Positions 55,206-64,000 of a stretch of DNA of 64,000 nt are shown one piece after another. The translations under genes were made by a program, and so were the position numbers. Each line of letters starts with the position of its first letter. Position 1 is the first letter of the stretch. The notes beneath the pieces were generated by a model. It ran no database searches. It saw only the letters and a list, made by a program, of their open reading frames with translations, and had not been told where the DNA came from. The stretch spans positions 62,001 through 126,000 of the forward strand of contig JACQZU010000020.1 of assembly GCA_016213735.1 (NCBI GenBank). The letters run 5' to 3'. This DNA comes from Acidobacteriota bacterium (GTDB lineage: Bacteria > Acidobacteriota > Holophagae > Holophagales > Holophagaceae).

Positions 55206-56585
55206 TCAGATCCCACCGAGGGCGATGTCGTCCAGGAGCATGCTCAGCCCTCCACTTCCTCCGTACCAGCGGAGGTCGTCGCCGATGGCCATGATCCGCG
55301 TGAGGAAATCCCGCAGGTTGCCGGCGAAGGTCAACCGGTCCACGGGTTCCGCGAGGCTCCCACCTCGGATCCGGAGGCCGGAGGCGCCCACGCTGAGGTC
55401 CCCGCTGACGGGGTCCACGGTATGAAGCCCCATGATTTCCGTCAGCAGGACTCCGTCCCCCGCATCCCGGAAAAGCTCCTCCACTTTGGAACGGCCCGCC
55501 AGGGGGTGGAGGTTGTGGGTGGCGGCCCTGGGATTGCTGCCTGGGCCCCGGGAGGCACTCGCGGTGGGCTCGCTTCCCATCTCGGCGGCACTGCGAAGGG
55601 TGTGGAGATGGGAGGCGAGGACACCTTCCTCGATGAGTAGGTTCCGGCGTGTCGGAACGCCTTCCCCGTCCCAGGGCTCGCTGGCCAGGCCGTGGGGAAG
55701 ACGCCCGTCGTCCACAAGGGTCAGAAGCGGGGACCCGATGCGCTGTCCGAGTTTTCCCGCGAACAGGCTGCGGCCCCGCAGGATCGATTCGCCCTCCAGC
55801 ATTCCGGCGATGATCCCAAGAAGGTCCACGGTCACTTCGGGGTGGAGCACCACCCTGTAGCGCCCGGCTGGAAGGCGGGATGGCTTCAGCTTTCGCTCCG
55901 CCTTGAGCGTCGCCTCTCGCCCGATGGCCGCGAGGGAGAAGGCCCCCGGGTGGCGCCCCATCTCCCAGTGCCATCCCGCCTGCCGGTCCCCCTCCCGCTC
56001 CACCGCAAGCTCGATGCTCCCGGAGCAGGAACTTCCGAGGTCCGCCACGCGGACCCCCTTGTCCGTCAGGAGCAGGCTGGCCCCGATCCCGTCGCTCCAA
56101 GTGCTCTCCCGGACCGCCGCCACCCTGCCCGAGGCCCTGCGGGCTTCGGCTTCCAATTCCTGGGCACGCTGGATCCGATCCGAGGGCCCCAGGGTTTCCA
56201 CCCGGGGATCGTAGCGGGGGGGGAGGTCGTCCACACCGGCCGGACCCGCTTGGCTCACCCAAGGATCCTCGTCTCCGAGCGCGCTCAATTCCCAGGCCTG
56301 CCGGAACAGCGTTTCGAAGCTCGGCCGGGAGAGGTCGGTGGTGGTGGCAATCCCGGTCTGGATTCCTGACTTCCCTCGCCGGAGGACCCTTGCCCCCAAG
56401 CCGCCGCGCTTGCTCGTGCTCAGGTCCTGGAGCACCCCGTCCTGGACCTTGGCCCGGGAAGACCGGGAGACCGTGACGAAGGCCTCGGCGCCGCAAGCCC
56501 CCGCGCGCATCGCCGAAGCGATGCCCTCTCTCAAGCGTTCCTCCAGGTCCTCGGGAACGAGCTTGCGGAACACCGGCTCCGTCAA
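55206..56585 (-). CDS. pmbA: TldE/PmbA-family metalloprotease subunit
   Basis: PmbA (TldE) is the non-catalytic partner that with TldD forms a heterodimeric protease processing small peptides such as microcin B17 and CcdA. The 459-aa product has SKRGGLGARVLRRGKSGIQT, PSRLPAGRYRVVLHPEV, and GGSLAEPVDRLTFAGNL, with no HExxxH, as expected for TldE. Its ATG overlaps the macrodomain gene stop (ATGA). TldD is encoded two genes upstream on the same strand, fused to CoaE. Confidence 0.92.
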   Translation of the reverse strand: MTEPVFRKLVPEDLEERLREGIASAMRAGACGAEAFVTVSRSSRAKVQDGVLQDLSTSKRGGLGARVLRRGKSGIQTGIATTTDLSRPSFETLFRQAWELSALGDEDPWVSQAGPAGVDDLPPRYDPRVETLGPSDRIQRAQELEAEARRASGRVAAVRESTWSDGIGASLLLTDKGVRVADLGSSCSGSIELAVEREGDRQAGWHWEMGRHPGAFSLAAIGREATLKAERKLKPSRLPAGRYRVVLHPEVTVDLLGIIAGMLEGESILRGRSLFAGKLGQRIGSPLLTLVDDGRLPHGLASEPWDGEGVPTRRNLLIEEGVLASHLHTLRSAAEMGSEPTASASRGPGSNPRAATHNLHPLAGRSKVEELFRDAGDGVLLTEIMGLHTVDPVSGDLSVGASGLRIRGGSLAEPVDRLTFAGNLRDFLTRIMAIGDDLRWYGGSGGLSMLLDDIALGGI

Positions 56586-57103
56586 GGCAGGATCTCGCGG
56601 AGGGCCTTCTGGTGGGCCTGGTAGGTCGGGACGTCGAAGCAGACCAGGACCACCCGCTCGGGCATTTCATTGTGTTCCAGGAATTCCAGGATGGTCCGGA
56701 GAGCCACCGGGGCGGCGAGGTCCAGCGGGATCTGGGGGAGCTGGCCGGAGCCCAGGCTGGGAAAGGCGATCGAATTGACGGCGCGGGCCCTGGCGATTTC
56801 GAGGGATTGCCGGTAACAGGAAGCGAGTTCCTGGAGTTCATTGCGGTCGCCGTCCATCCAGGTCGGGGGAACGGCGTGGAGAATGATCTTGAAGGGGAGT
56901 CGGTGGGCTCCGGTCACACGAACCTCCCCCGCGGGGCATTCGGGAAGCGCGGCGCACTCCGCCATGAGGCCGGGCCCGGCGGCCCGGTGCACCGCCTGGT
57001 GCACGGGGCCGCCTTCTGTGAGGTTTTCGTGGGCGGAACAGACGATGGCCTCCACCTTGGCTGCGATGATGTCGCCGAGTTGCAGGTTGAATCGCCCGTG
57101 CAT
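56582..57103 (-). CDS. macrodomain protein (ADP-ribose-binding/deacylase type)
   Basis: This 173-aa protein is essentially one macrodomain. It has GDIIAAKVEAIVCSAHENLTEGG at the N-terminus (ADP-ribose loop), AGEVRVTGAHRLPFKIILHAVPP, and SIAFPSLGSGQLPQIPLDLA, the phosphate-binding loop. Such proteins remove ADP-ribose or acetyl groups or bind ADP-ribose. Position 38-42 reads SAHEN where catalytic relatives have NAAN, so hydrolase activity is uncertain. ATG 57103 has GAGG upstream. It lies between tldD and tldE with an ATGA overlap to the latter. Confidence 0.82.
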   Translation of the reverse strand: MHGRFNLQLGDIIAAKVEAIVCSAHENLTEGGPVHQAVHRAAGPGLMAECAALPECPAGEVRVTGAHRLPFKIILHAVPPTWMDGDRNELQELASCYRQSLEIARARAVNSIAFPSLGSGQLPQIPLDLAAPVALRTILEFLEHNEMPERVVLVCFDVPTYQAHQKALREILP

Positions 57104-57280
57104 GGGTCCCTCGGGGTGAAGGGGGGCTGGGGGGATGCAGCAGGAGGGCCGGGTCATCCCACCCGCCAGTGGATCAGCATGACAGTCTCGGGGTCCGGGT
57201 GGGCCCGGTTCAAGGGATCCTCCACCCTGGGGCCGGGGGGGGGCGTCATGGACAGCCCGGACCCGGAGCGGCGTGGGGCC

Positions 57281-59359
57281 TCAGAGGAGGGTCGGGAGGG
57301 GGGTGGCCGTCCCTCCCACGACCAGGGCCGGGCAGAGGATCGTGGGGAGGGCGTCGCTCACGGGGACACCCTGGCCGTCCTTCCCGCAGGTGCCGATGTC
57401 GAAGTGCTCGAGGTCCGATCCGATCTGCTGAAGGTCCTTCAGCACCTCGGGCCCGCAGCCGCTAAGGGTCGCGTTCTTCACGGGATGGTGGACCTTCCCG
57501 TCTTCGATCCAATAGCCCTCGGTCACCTGGAACACGAAATTGCCCGTGACCGTGTCCACCTGCCCTCCGCCCATCCGCTTCACCAGGAGTCCCTCCTTGA
57601 GACCCTGGAGCATGGCCTCCGGGTCGGCCGTCCCCGGCGCCAGGAAGGTGTTCCTCATCCGCGGGATGGGCAGGTGCCGGTAGCTTTCCCTCCGCCCGTT
57701 CCCGGTGGGCTGCACCCCCATCCTCCGGGCCGTTTTCCTGGACTGGAGGAAATTCCGGAGGATTCCATTCTCGATCAGCACGACCCGCGTGGTCGGGGCC
57801 CCCTCGTCGTCCATGGCGGCGCTGCCCCGTTGGTGGGGCAGGGTTCCGTCGTCGATGATGGTCACCCCCTCCGCCGCGACCCGCTGTCCGAGCATCCCCG
57901 CGAAGGCGCTCATCCCGGCGAGCGCCAGGTCGGCCTCCAGGCCGTGGCCGCAGGCCTCGTGGATGAGCGTCCCGCCCGCGCTGGAATGGAGGAGAACCGG
58001 GAAGGTGCCCGAGGGGGCCGGCCGGGACTCCAAGCCCAGGACGGCGAGGCGGGCGGCCTCCCGGGCGGTGCGGGCCACGGCTGCGTCTTCGAAGAGTTCG
58101 AAGCCCCGGGCCTCCCCGAGCGGCTGGTAGCCGGACTGGAGCTGATCCCCTTCCCCGGCGGTGACGTTCACCCGCAGCACGCCCTGGATCCGCCGGTCCC
58201 CCGTGAGGGTGGTGCGGGCGGGACCGAGAGAAACCTCCACGGAGGCGATCCAGACCTCCTGGGTGCTGTCCCCGTATCCCACCGCCACCTGGCGCAGGGC
58301 ACCGGGCCGCAAGGATTCCGCGTGTTCCCGGGCCAACGACTCGGCCCGTTTCACGAGTTCCACTTTTCGCTGGAGAGGGACCTCCCGGGGGTCCTGGAGC
58401 ACGGGGACGGGGGTCGGGTGAACACGCTCCACGAGATCAGGGACTTCCCGGGGCTCCCCTGTTCCGGGGGCGGCGAGGAGCCGGGCCGCCTCCTCGAGAT
58501 CCTCGAACGAAGGGGCGATCAGGTCCGCGAAGCGGGTGGTGTCTCCGTCCACGAGGCGCAGGCTCACTCCGAGAGATTCGCTGCTCAGGAGGTCCTCCAT
58601 CCGCCCGTCGTCAAGGCCCAGGGAGCACAGGGTGCGCCGTTCGCCGAACAGTTCGGCGAAATCCCCCCCCCGGGAGAGGAGGATTTCCAGGATCCGCCGA
58701 AGCTGGCCGGAATCGAAGGGGTCGGTCATGGGAGCCTTGAGCGCGCGGCTCCGCCGGCCCTGCCAGTCTGCCAGCAGGGTCCCTTCAGCCTCCTCCAGGG
58801 CTTCCATGAGACTCCGCCCGTCGTTCAGGAACACCCTGTCCGCATGAAGCGCCTTCTCAGCGCTGGTGCTCTGGGCCCTCAGGCGGGCGGAGGCCTCGGC
58901 GGGGGCCAGCCCGTCGCGGTCCATCAAACGCCTCAGGCGCAAGGGTTCGGGAGCCTCCACGACCCAGAAGGCGTCGAAGTGGTGGGCCTTTCCCCGTTCC
59001 ATCCAAAGGGCCGCCTCCAGGACCACCCCTCGGGTCCCTTCCGGAAGGGATCTGACCCGGTCCGCGAGGGCGGCCTCGATCCGGGGGTGGAGGATGGCCT
59101 CGAGGCATCGGCGGGCCTCAGGATCCTCGAAGATCCTCCGCCCCAGGGCGGCCCGGTCCAGCTCGCCGCCCTGAAGGATTCCTGGGCCGAAATGGTCGAC
59201 CAGGAGGTCCAGTGTTTCGGAGGGGGGGCGCACGATCTCCCGGGCCACCTGGTCGGCGTCCACCACCACCCAGCCGCGTCCCGCCAGCCAGGCGGCGAGG
59301 TGGCTCTTGCCGGTGGCGATTCCGCCGCTCAGGCCCAGGACCGGAAAGGGAGGCAACAT
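57281..59359 (-). CDS. coaE-tldD: dephospho-CoA kinase fused to TldD metalloprotease
   Basis: One uninterrupted 692-aa frame encodes two enzymes. Residues 1 to about 208 are CoaE, the last step of CoA synthesis: P-loop [28 protein letters not shown] and LHPRIEAAL. From Met 211 (ATG at 58727-58729) the protein is TldD, with zinc motif [25 protein letters not shown] context and [16 protein letters not shown]. No stop codon separates them, so CoaE can only be made joined to TldD. Free TldD could also arise from the internal ATG (weak AAGG upstream). Each part is full length for its family. Confidence 0.85.
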   Translation of the reverse strand: MLPPFPVLGLSGGIATGKSHLAAWLAGRGWVVVDADQVAREIVRPPSETLDLLVDHFGPGILQGGELDRAALGRRIFEDPEARRCLEAILHPRIEAALADRVRSLPEGTRGVVLEAALWMERGKAHHFDAFWVVEAPEPLRLRRLMDRDGLAPAEASARLRAQSTSAEKALHADRVFLNDGRSLMEALEEAEGTLLADWQGRRSRALKAPMTDPFDSGQLRRILEILLSRGGDFAELFGERRTLCSLGLDDGRMEDLLSSESLGVSLRLVDGDTTRFADLIAPSFEDLEEAARLLAAPGTGEPREVPDLVERVHPTPVPVLQDPREVPLQRKVELVKRAESLAREHAESLRPGALRQVAVGYGDSTQEVWIASVEVSLGPARTTLTGDRRIQGVLRVNVTAGEGDQLQSGYQPLGEARGFELFEDAAVARTAREAARLAVLGLESRPAPSGTFPVLLHSSAGGTLIHEACGHGLEADLALAGMSAFAGMLGQRVAAEGVTIIDDGTLPHQRGSAAMDDEGAPTTRVVLIENGILRNFLQSRKTARRMGVQPTGNGRRESYRHLPIPRMRNTFLAPGTADPEAMLQGLKEGLLVKRMGGGQVDTVTGNFVFQVTEGYWIEDGKVHHPVKNATLSGCGPEVLKDLQQIGSDLEHFDIGTCGKDGQGVPVSDALPTILCPALVVGGTATPLPTLL

Positions 59360-59460
59360 CCAACCAGTCTAGGGCCTGTCCTCCTTCGTGCGCGGGGTTC
59401 AAGGAATCCCGTCCCCGGCGGCCCTGGACCCGGAGCTTCCCGTCCGGCGAGGGGGGGGAC

Positions 59461-59466
59461 TACACT
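59461..59466 (+). promoter_or_regulatory. putative -10 element of the accA operon
   Basis: TACACT lies about 24 bases upstream of the accA start in the divergent 130-base spacer. No convincing -35 is seen. Confidence 0.35.
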
Positions 59467-59490
59467 CAAGTCTTCACCGCCCGAGGAATG

Positions 59491-60453
59491 ATGAGCGTCA
59501 AGCCCGCCCCCCAAGCCGCGGATCTGAGCGAACTGGAAAAGCCCATCCTGGAGCTCGAGGCCCAGATCAGGACCCTGGAAGTGGATCCAGGAAGGTCGAA
59601 GGAACGGGAGAAGCTCCAGCGAAAGCTCGACAAGATGAAGGCCGAGGTCTTCGCGGGGATCACGGACTGGCAGCGCGCCCAGCTGGCCAGGCATCCCCGG
59701 CGGCCCTACACCCTGGACTACATCGAACGAATCTGCGACCGCTTCGAGGAGATCCATGGGGATCGGGCCTTCGGGGACGATTCGGCCATCGTGGGCGGCC
59801 TGGGCTGGATCGGCGGGCAGCCCCTGATGATCATCGGCCAGCAGAAGGGCCGGGACACCAAGCAGAAGATCCTTCGCAATTTCGGCATGCCCCGGCCGGA
59901 GGGGTACCGGAAAGCCCTCCGCCTCATGAAGCTGGCGGAAAAGTTCCGCCGTCCCATCCTGACCCTGATCGACACCCCAGGAGCCTATCCCGGCGTGGAC
60001 GCCGAGGAGCGGGGCCAGGCCGAGGCCATTGCGCGGAACCTGCTCGAGATGGCCAAGCTGAAGGTCCAGGTGGTCGCCGCCGTGATCGGGGAAGGGGGTT
60101 CGGGCGGAGCCTTGGCCTTGGGCGTGGCGGACCGCCTCCTGATGATGGAGTATGCGACCTACTCGGTGATCACTCCCGAGGGCTGCGCGTCCATCCTGTG
60201 GAAGGACGCGGGGCAGGCGCCCCAGGCCGCCGCGGCCCTGCGCCTCACGGCCCCGCACCTCCGGGAGCTCGGCGTCATCGACACGATCATTCCCGAACCT
60301 CCGGGGGGGGCCCAGATGGACTGGGACGGGGCGGCCCAGAACCTGAAGCAGGCCGTCCTGCAGGCCTTCGCGGAGCTGGCTTCCGCCGGTCCCGAGGAGC
60401 TTCTGGAAACCCGCTATCAGAAGTACGCCAAGATGGGCAGCGTCGGATCATGA
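59491..60453 (+). CDS. accA: acetyl-CoA carboxylase carboxyltransferase subunit alpha
   Basis: AccA, with AccD, transfers the carboxyl group from carboxybiotin to acetyl-CoA. The about 320-aa product has an N-terminal [16 protein letters not shown] helix, [29 protein letters not shown], the oxyanion motif [11 protein letters not shown] and a [13 protein letters not shown] segment. Two consecutive ATG codons occur (59488 and 59491). I favour the second because GAGGA would touch the first. recJ starts inside its stop codon (ATGA). Confidence 0.95.
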   Translation: MSVKPAPQAADLSELEKPILELEAQIRTLEVDPGRSKEREKLQRKLDKMKAEVFAGITDWQRAQLARHPRRPYTLDYIERICDRFEEIHGDRAFGDDSAIVGGLGWIGGQPLMIIGQQKGRDTKQKILRNFGMPRPEGYRKALRLMKLAEKFRRPILTLIDTPGAYPGVDAEERGQAEAIARNLLEMAKLKVQVVAAVIGEGGSGGALALGVADRLLMMEYATYSVITPEGCASILWKDAGQAPQAAAALRLTAPHLRELGVIDTIIPEPPGGAQMDWDGAAQNLKQAVLQAFAELASAGPEELLETRYQKYAKMGSVGS

Positions 60454-62114
60454 GGCTCCCGGGGTGGCGGCTCCGCCGGGAGCTTCCCCCGGGACCGCCC
60501 CCCTGGAGCAGGCTGCAGGAAGCGTGGGGGCTGGGCCCGGCGAGCGCCCGCCTCGCCTGGCTGAGGGGCCTCGACGAACCCGGGGAACTCGGCTGGCGGC
60601 TCGACGCGTCCTGGGACCGGTTGGGAGACCCTCTCGCCCTCCACGGGGTCGGGGAAGCCGCGGACCAGATCCGCAAGGCCGTGTCGGCGGGGCGCCCCGT
60701 CTGGGTCTACGGGGACTACGACGTGGACGGCGTGACCGCCACCGCCCTCCTGGTTCGCTGCCTTGAACGCCTTGGGGCGCGGTGCGGGTTTTTCATTCCC
60801 AACCGGTTCAGCGACGGGTACGGCCTGAACCTGGACTGCATCCGGGAACTGGCAACCCAGGTGCCGGGGGCCCTGGTGGTGTCCGTGGACTGCGGGGTCC
60901 GCTCCGTGGAGGAGGTGGCCGCGAGCGCGGACCTCGGCCTGGACTGGATCATCACCGACCACCACACGGTGGGCGAGCGGTTGCCTCGATCCCTGGCCGT
61001 GGTCCACCCCGCACTGGGGGAGTCCCCGGACCCCCACCTATCCGGGGTCGGGGTCGCCTTCCGGCTCGCCCAGGCCCTCCTGGAGGGTCCGGGGCGAAGC
61101 CAGGACCGTTCCTTCCTGGAAGGGCTCCTGAAGCTGGTGGCCATCGGAACCCTGGCCGACATGGTTCCCCTGGTGGGGCGCAATGCCTGGCTGGTCCGCC
61201 AGGGCCTCCAGGCCATGGGCGGGAAGAACGGCCCGGGCCTGGCGGCCTTGTTGAGGGCAGCCCGTGTGGTTGGAGCGCCCCGCTCGGCGGACGTGGCCTT
61301 CGGTCTCGCCCCCCGGCTGAACGCCGTCGGGCGCATGGGCGGGGCGGAGGACGCCGTGCGGCTGCTCCTCACCCGGGATCCGGGAGAGGCCGCCCGCCTC
61401 ATGGAATTCGTCGAACGCCTCAACCAGCAGAGGAAGCTGGAGCAGAAGGGCCTGTCTTCCCAACTGCCTCCCCTGGACGGGAAGCCCTTCGACCTGGCGG
61501 TGGAGCCCTCGGCCCACAAAGGGGTCATCGGCATCATCGCAGGACGCCGGATGCGGGAGTCGGGCCGCCCCGCGGGGGTCTGCACGGTGGATTCCGGAGT
61601 GGTCCAGTGCTCCCTTCGGGCCCCGGAAGGGTACGACCTGGTGGAACTGCTCCATCTGGCCGGCCCTTTCCTGCGCACCGGAGGAGGCCACCGGGGCGCT
61701 GCGGGCATCACCTTCGACCCCTCGAAGCTGGCCTTCGTGCGTCAGAGCCTGGAGCGGGGAGCCGAGGGCCAGGCCAGGTCCCTCCCGCCCCCCGCCGCCG
61801 GCGTGGACGGCCACGGGGCCTCGTGCGTTCCCGATCCGGAAGAACTCGGCCGGCTGGAACCCTTCGGACAGGGCTTCCCGGTCCCTGCGGTGGTGCTCGA
61901 AGGACGCCTGGAGGCGCCTCCGCGGACCTTCGCCGGGGAGCACCTGCGGATTCCCCTGGGGGGGGTCCCCGAACCCGTCAACTGGTACTTCGGGAAGGGG
62001 CGGGAGGCCTTCCTCAGGACGGGCGAGACCCTCGCCCTCGTCGCCAGCCCCCAGGACCACCCTACCTGGGGGCGATCCTGGGTCCTCGAGACCTTCCTCG
62101 GGGAGGCGACTTGA
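60450..62114 (+). CDS. recJ: single-stranded-DNA-specific exonuclease RecJ
   Basis: RecJ is a 5'-3' ssDNA exonuclease of the DHH/DHHA1 family used in recombination and repair. It has [16 protein letters not shown] (motif I), [27 protein letters not shown] (DHH), GTLADMVPL, and the C-terminal [12 protein letters not shown] of DHHA1. Length is 554 aa, normal. It overlaps accA (ATGA) and the next gene (TTGA), so three genes are translationally chained. Confidence 0.94.
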   Translation: MRLPGWRLRRELPPGPPPWSRLQEAWGLGPASARLAWLRGLDEPGELGWRLDASWDRLGDPLALHGVGEAADQIRKAVSAGRPVWVYGDYDVDGVTATALLVRCLERLGARCGFFIPNRFSDGYGLNLDCIRELATQVPGALVVSVDCGVRSVEEVAASADLGLDWIITDHHTVGERLPRSLAVVHPALGESPDPHLSGVGVAFRLAQALLEGPGRSQDRSFLEGLLKLVAIGTLADMVPLVGRNAWLVRQGLQAMGGKNGPGLAALLRAARVVGAPRSADVAFGLAPRLNAVGRMGGAEDAVRLLLTRDPGEAARLMEFVERLNQQRKLEQKGLSSQLPPLDGKPFDLAVEPSAHKGVIGIIAGRRMRESGRPAGVCTVDSGVVQCSLRAPEGYDLVELLHLAGPFLRTGGGHRGAAGITFDPSKLAFVRQSLERGAEGQARSLPPPAAGVDGHGASCVPDPEELGRLEPFGQGFPVPAVVLEGRLEAPPRTFAGEHLRIPLGGVPEPVNWYFGKGREAFLRTGETLALVASPQDHPTWGRSWVLETFLGEAT

Positions 62115-63835
62115 GCTTCCTCCGTTCCCTTCCCGCCACGCGGAGCCCAGTCTGGACCCTTCTGGGATCCCTGGTCCTCCTGGGGACCCTGGGGGCGACC
62201 TTCCTCTTCTCCGGCCGCAGGGTGGGGCCCACGGCCATCACCCACGGCCAGGGCGGGAGCGTCACCCCCGGGGCCTTCGGAAGCCTGGGCACCTTGACCG
62301 AACGGATGGGCGAATCCCGTTTCGACCTCCACTACGCCCGCATCCGCGGGGAGGAGAGGGACCTCAGCCTGGAGGAGGTGCGCGGGCGCCTCACCGAGTC
62401 CCAGGCCTCCTGGGAGCTGGACGCTCCGTCGGCCCGCAGGGCGGAACAGGGCATCTGGGCGATGGACGCCCCCGTGGCCATTCGCGGGCTGGACCTCGGA
62501 GGGCGGGTGCTGGGGCAGGGCGAGATCCTCGGGGAGGGCGAGGCCCTCCGCTGGGAGAAGGGCGTCTGGCGCGGCCTGGCCCCCCTGACCTGGGAGTCCA
62601 CCGAAGGCCGGGGGAAGGGCCGGTGGCATCTGCCGGCGGGGTGGCGCCGGGATTCGGAGGGGGTCCTCCTGGTGGATCACGGCCCCGTGGTCTGGGAGGC
62701 GGCCCCGGGAGGCAGCATCCTCCGCCTGGAATCCCAGCGCCTGAGCCTGGGGCCCGCCTTTCTCACGGGAAGGATGTACGAGGTCCGGGCGCAGCTCACG
62801 GAGGGGCGCCTGCAGGCCCCCATGGCCGAATTCACGCCGGACCGGGTGCGATGGGCCGCCCCCCTCCATTTCGATCACATGGAGGGTTGGTCGGGCGAGG
62901 CGGACGGGGGCAACGCCCCCCGCCCGGCCCCAGGGGCAGGAGTGGAGCGATTGGAATTCATGAAGTTCCGTGGCTCCAGGGCCACCCCAGCCGGCCCGGA
63001 ACGCATCCAGGCCGAGGGGGCCCGGTGGACCCCCGCCGGCTTCCGCCTCGAGGGATCGGTGGCCTGGGATCAGCCCCTCGAGGGGCAGCGTCTCAAACTC
63101 CAGGCCCCGGTGGTCCTGATGCGCGAAGGCCCCGGAGAGGACCTGCCCGCGGACCTCCCGGTGGGCATCGGCCGCGCCGAAGGGCACCCCGTCCTGAGCT
63201 GGGGTTCCCGCAGCCTCACGGGGCCCCGGATGGAGGCCGACCGCGCCCGCCGGACCTGGACCATCCAGGGCCCCGTCCTGGGCCGCGCCGAGGAAGGAAC
63301 CTTCCAGGCCCGTTCGGGATCCGGGAACCCCAGCGCCTGGTCCTTTGAAGGTCCCGTGACCCTCAGCCTGTCCAAGGGTGGAGAACTTCGGGGCCTCCGC
63401 CTGGCCTGGGAGGGCACCACCTGGACCATGACGGGTCGCCCCGCCACCTGGTCCCGGCTCCGAGAGCGGCTCTCAGGGCACCGCATCGTGCGCCGAGGGG
63501 AGAACATCCTCTTCCCGGAGGGGCTGAGTGCGGCCCTCTCCACCTCGGAGGGCGACCTGAGCCTCCAGGCGGACCGGGGCGAGCGGTCGGAAGGATCCCT
63601 GCTGGTGGAAGGGCACGTGGACTGCCAGGGAAGGGGCTGGCGGCTTCGGGCGGATCGCCTTCGGGCCGAGTTGGGGCCGGGGCGGACGGTCCTGAAAGTC
63701 CAGGCGAAGGGACGGGTGAGCCTGCAGGGGAACCTGGGTGAGGGGCGGGGTGATTCTCTGGAACTCGAGATCGCCGGCCGCAAGGTGAACTGGTCGGGCC
63801 GGGTCCATGGCTACGCCGAGACCCAGCCGTGGTAA
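62111..63835 (+). CDS. LptC/LptA-like LPS-export protein, 574 aa
   Basis: This is a large periplasmic-facing protein with one N-terminal membrane helix (about residues 12-34) and a long beta-rich region. The spaced [17 protein letters not shown] and [18 protein letters not shown]-type repeats suggest LptC/OstA-fold strands, and a C-terminal [20 protein letters not shown] segment resembles the LptA/OstA core. The downstream lptB supports a role in LPS transport. At 574 aa it is far longer than LptC or LptA alone, suggesting a fused or extended bridge. The start is TTG 62111 overlapping the recJ stop. Confidence 0.65.
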   Translation: MSFLRSLPATRSPVWTLLGSLVLLGTLGATFLFSGRRVGPTAITHGQGGSVTPGAFGSLGTLTERMGESRFDLHYARIRGEERDLSLEEVRGRLTESQASWELDAPSARRAEQGIWAMDAPVAIRGLDLGGRVLGQGEILGEGEALRWEKGVWRGLAPLTWESTEGRGKGRWHLPAGWRRDSEGVLLVDHGPVVWEAAPGGSILRLESQRLSLGPAFLTGRMYEVRAQLTEGRLQAPMAEFTPDRVRWAAPLHFDHMEGWSGEADGGNAPRPAPGAGVERLEFMKFRGSRATPAGPERIQAEGARWTPAGFRLEGSVAWDQPLEGQRLKLQAPVVLMREGPGEDLPADLPVGIGRAEGHPVLSWGSRSLTGPRMEADRARRTWTIQGPVLGRAEEGTFQARSGSGNPSAWSFEGPVTLSLSKGGELRGLRLAWEGTTWTMTGRPATWSRLRERLSGHRIVRRGENILFPEGLSAALSTSEGDLSLQADRGERSEGSLLVEGHVDCQGRGWRLRADRLRAELGPGRTVLKVQAKGRVSLQGNLGEGRGDSLELEIAGRKVNWSGRVHGYAETQPW

Positions 63836-63845
63836 GTCTGTTGCC

Positions 63846-64000
63846 GTGAACCCTACCCCCTGCCTCGAGGCGACCGGGCTCCAGAAGAGCTACGGCGACC
63901 GGACCGTGGTCCGGGGGGTCTCCCTCTGCATGTCGCCCGGAGAGGTGGTCGGGCTCCTTGGACCCAACGGGGCAGGTAAGACCACGACCTTCTACATGGT
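63846..64000 (+). CDS. lptB: LPS-export ABC ATPase LptB (5' part, cut by window end)
   Basis: LptB powers extraction of LPS by LptFG. The visible 51 residues begin at GTG 63846 and contain the [20 protein letters not shown] segment and Walker [16 protein letters not shown], which is typical of LptB. The rest of the gene lies beyond the window. It is ten bases after the LptC/A-like gene. Confidence 0.85.
   Translation, partial: MNPTPCLEATGLQKSYGDRTVVRGVSLCMSPGEVVGLLGPNGAGKTTTFYM

Noticed and set aside
57104-57280. Possible small gene between coaE-tldD and the macrodomain gene
   Set aside because: The short open frames have no ribosome site and no recognisable product. The 177 bases look like a leader region.

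Overview
This is a 64 kb stretch of chromosomal core sequence from a GC-rich, diderm, flagellated bacterium with anaerobic-type respiration. The supporting genes are LPS-export genes, fliL/fliN, a cheX-like phosphatase, tetrahaem cytochromes and NrfD-type quinone-interacting membrane proteins. The mix would suit a Holophagae-type acidobacterium (Geothrix/Holophaga-like) or a delta-type proteobacterium. I favour the former, but no rRNA or marker phylogeny is present, so this is inference. I saw no phage, insertion sequence, CRISPR array, tRNA or rRNA. Coding density is very high, and neighbouring genes often share stop and start codons (ATGA, GTGA or TTGA overlaps).

Layout. 1-6.6 kb: a small orphan, thiD with a coupled 398-aa orphan, fliN/fliL, HU, truA and an NAD(P)-binding protein. 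6.7-12.0 kb (minus): a six-gene respiratory module of two tetrahaem cytochromes, two four-cluster Fe-S proteins and two NrfD membrane proteins, with no catalytic subunit. 12.2-14.7 kb (minus): recR, ebfC, a DUF2062 protein and thiL. 14.8-22.8 kb: ferredoxin, cheX, yqeY, proS, ndk, secA and a rapZ with a damaged P-loop. 22.7-26.7 kb (minus): two APC permeases flanking a saccharopine-dehydrogenase-family enzyme. 26.8-32.9 kb: mltG, tlyA, an M50 protease, trpS and kbl-tdh with a palindromic repeat between the last two.

33.0-38.4 kb: the most intriguing metabolic block. It holds an isocitrate/isopropylmalate-type dehydrogenase, an HMG-CoA-lyase-family enzyme, a family III CoA-transferase and a LeuC/LeuD-type dehydratase pair. 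Together these could run a 2-oxoacid/C5-dicarboxylate chain-extension or cleavage route. 38.4-43.3 kb: HEPN protein, ttcA with an Rrf2/IscR regulator, a thioredoxin-like lipoprotein, an orphan WYL protein, argR and xerD. 43.4-47.8 kb: acpP, fabF, an orphan membrane-anchored protein and uvrB.

47.7-55.2 kb: a signalling block. It contains a PstS-like binding protein abutting a hybrid histidine kinase, an FHA-GAF-SpoIIE phosphatase, a YhbY RNA-binding protein, and an unusual FHA-GAF protein with a pseudo-receiver and an H-box domain last. 55.2-59.4 kb (minus): tldE, a macrodomain protein, and a single reading frame fusing dephospho-CoA kinase (CoaE) to TldD. 59.5-64 kb: accA-recJ-lptC/A-like-lptB, translationally coupled through the LptC/A-like gene, with lptB cut by the window edge.

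A recurring promoter pattern is a TAnnnT hexamer 6-7 nt upstream of a start codon that lacks a Shine-Dalgarno sequence (thiD, truA, rapZ, argR, xerD). This suggests frequent leaderless transcripts.
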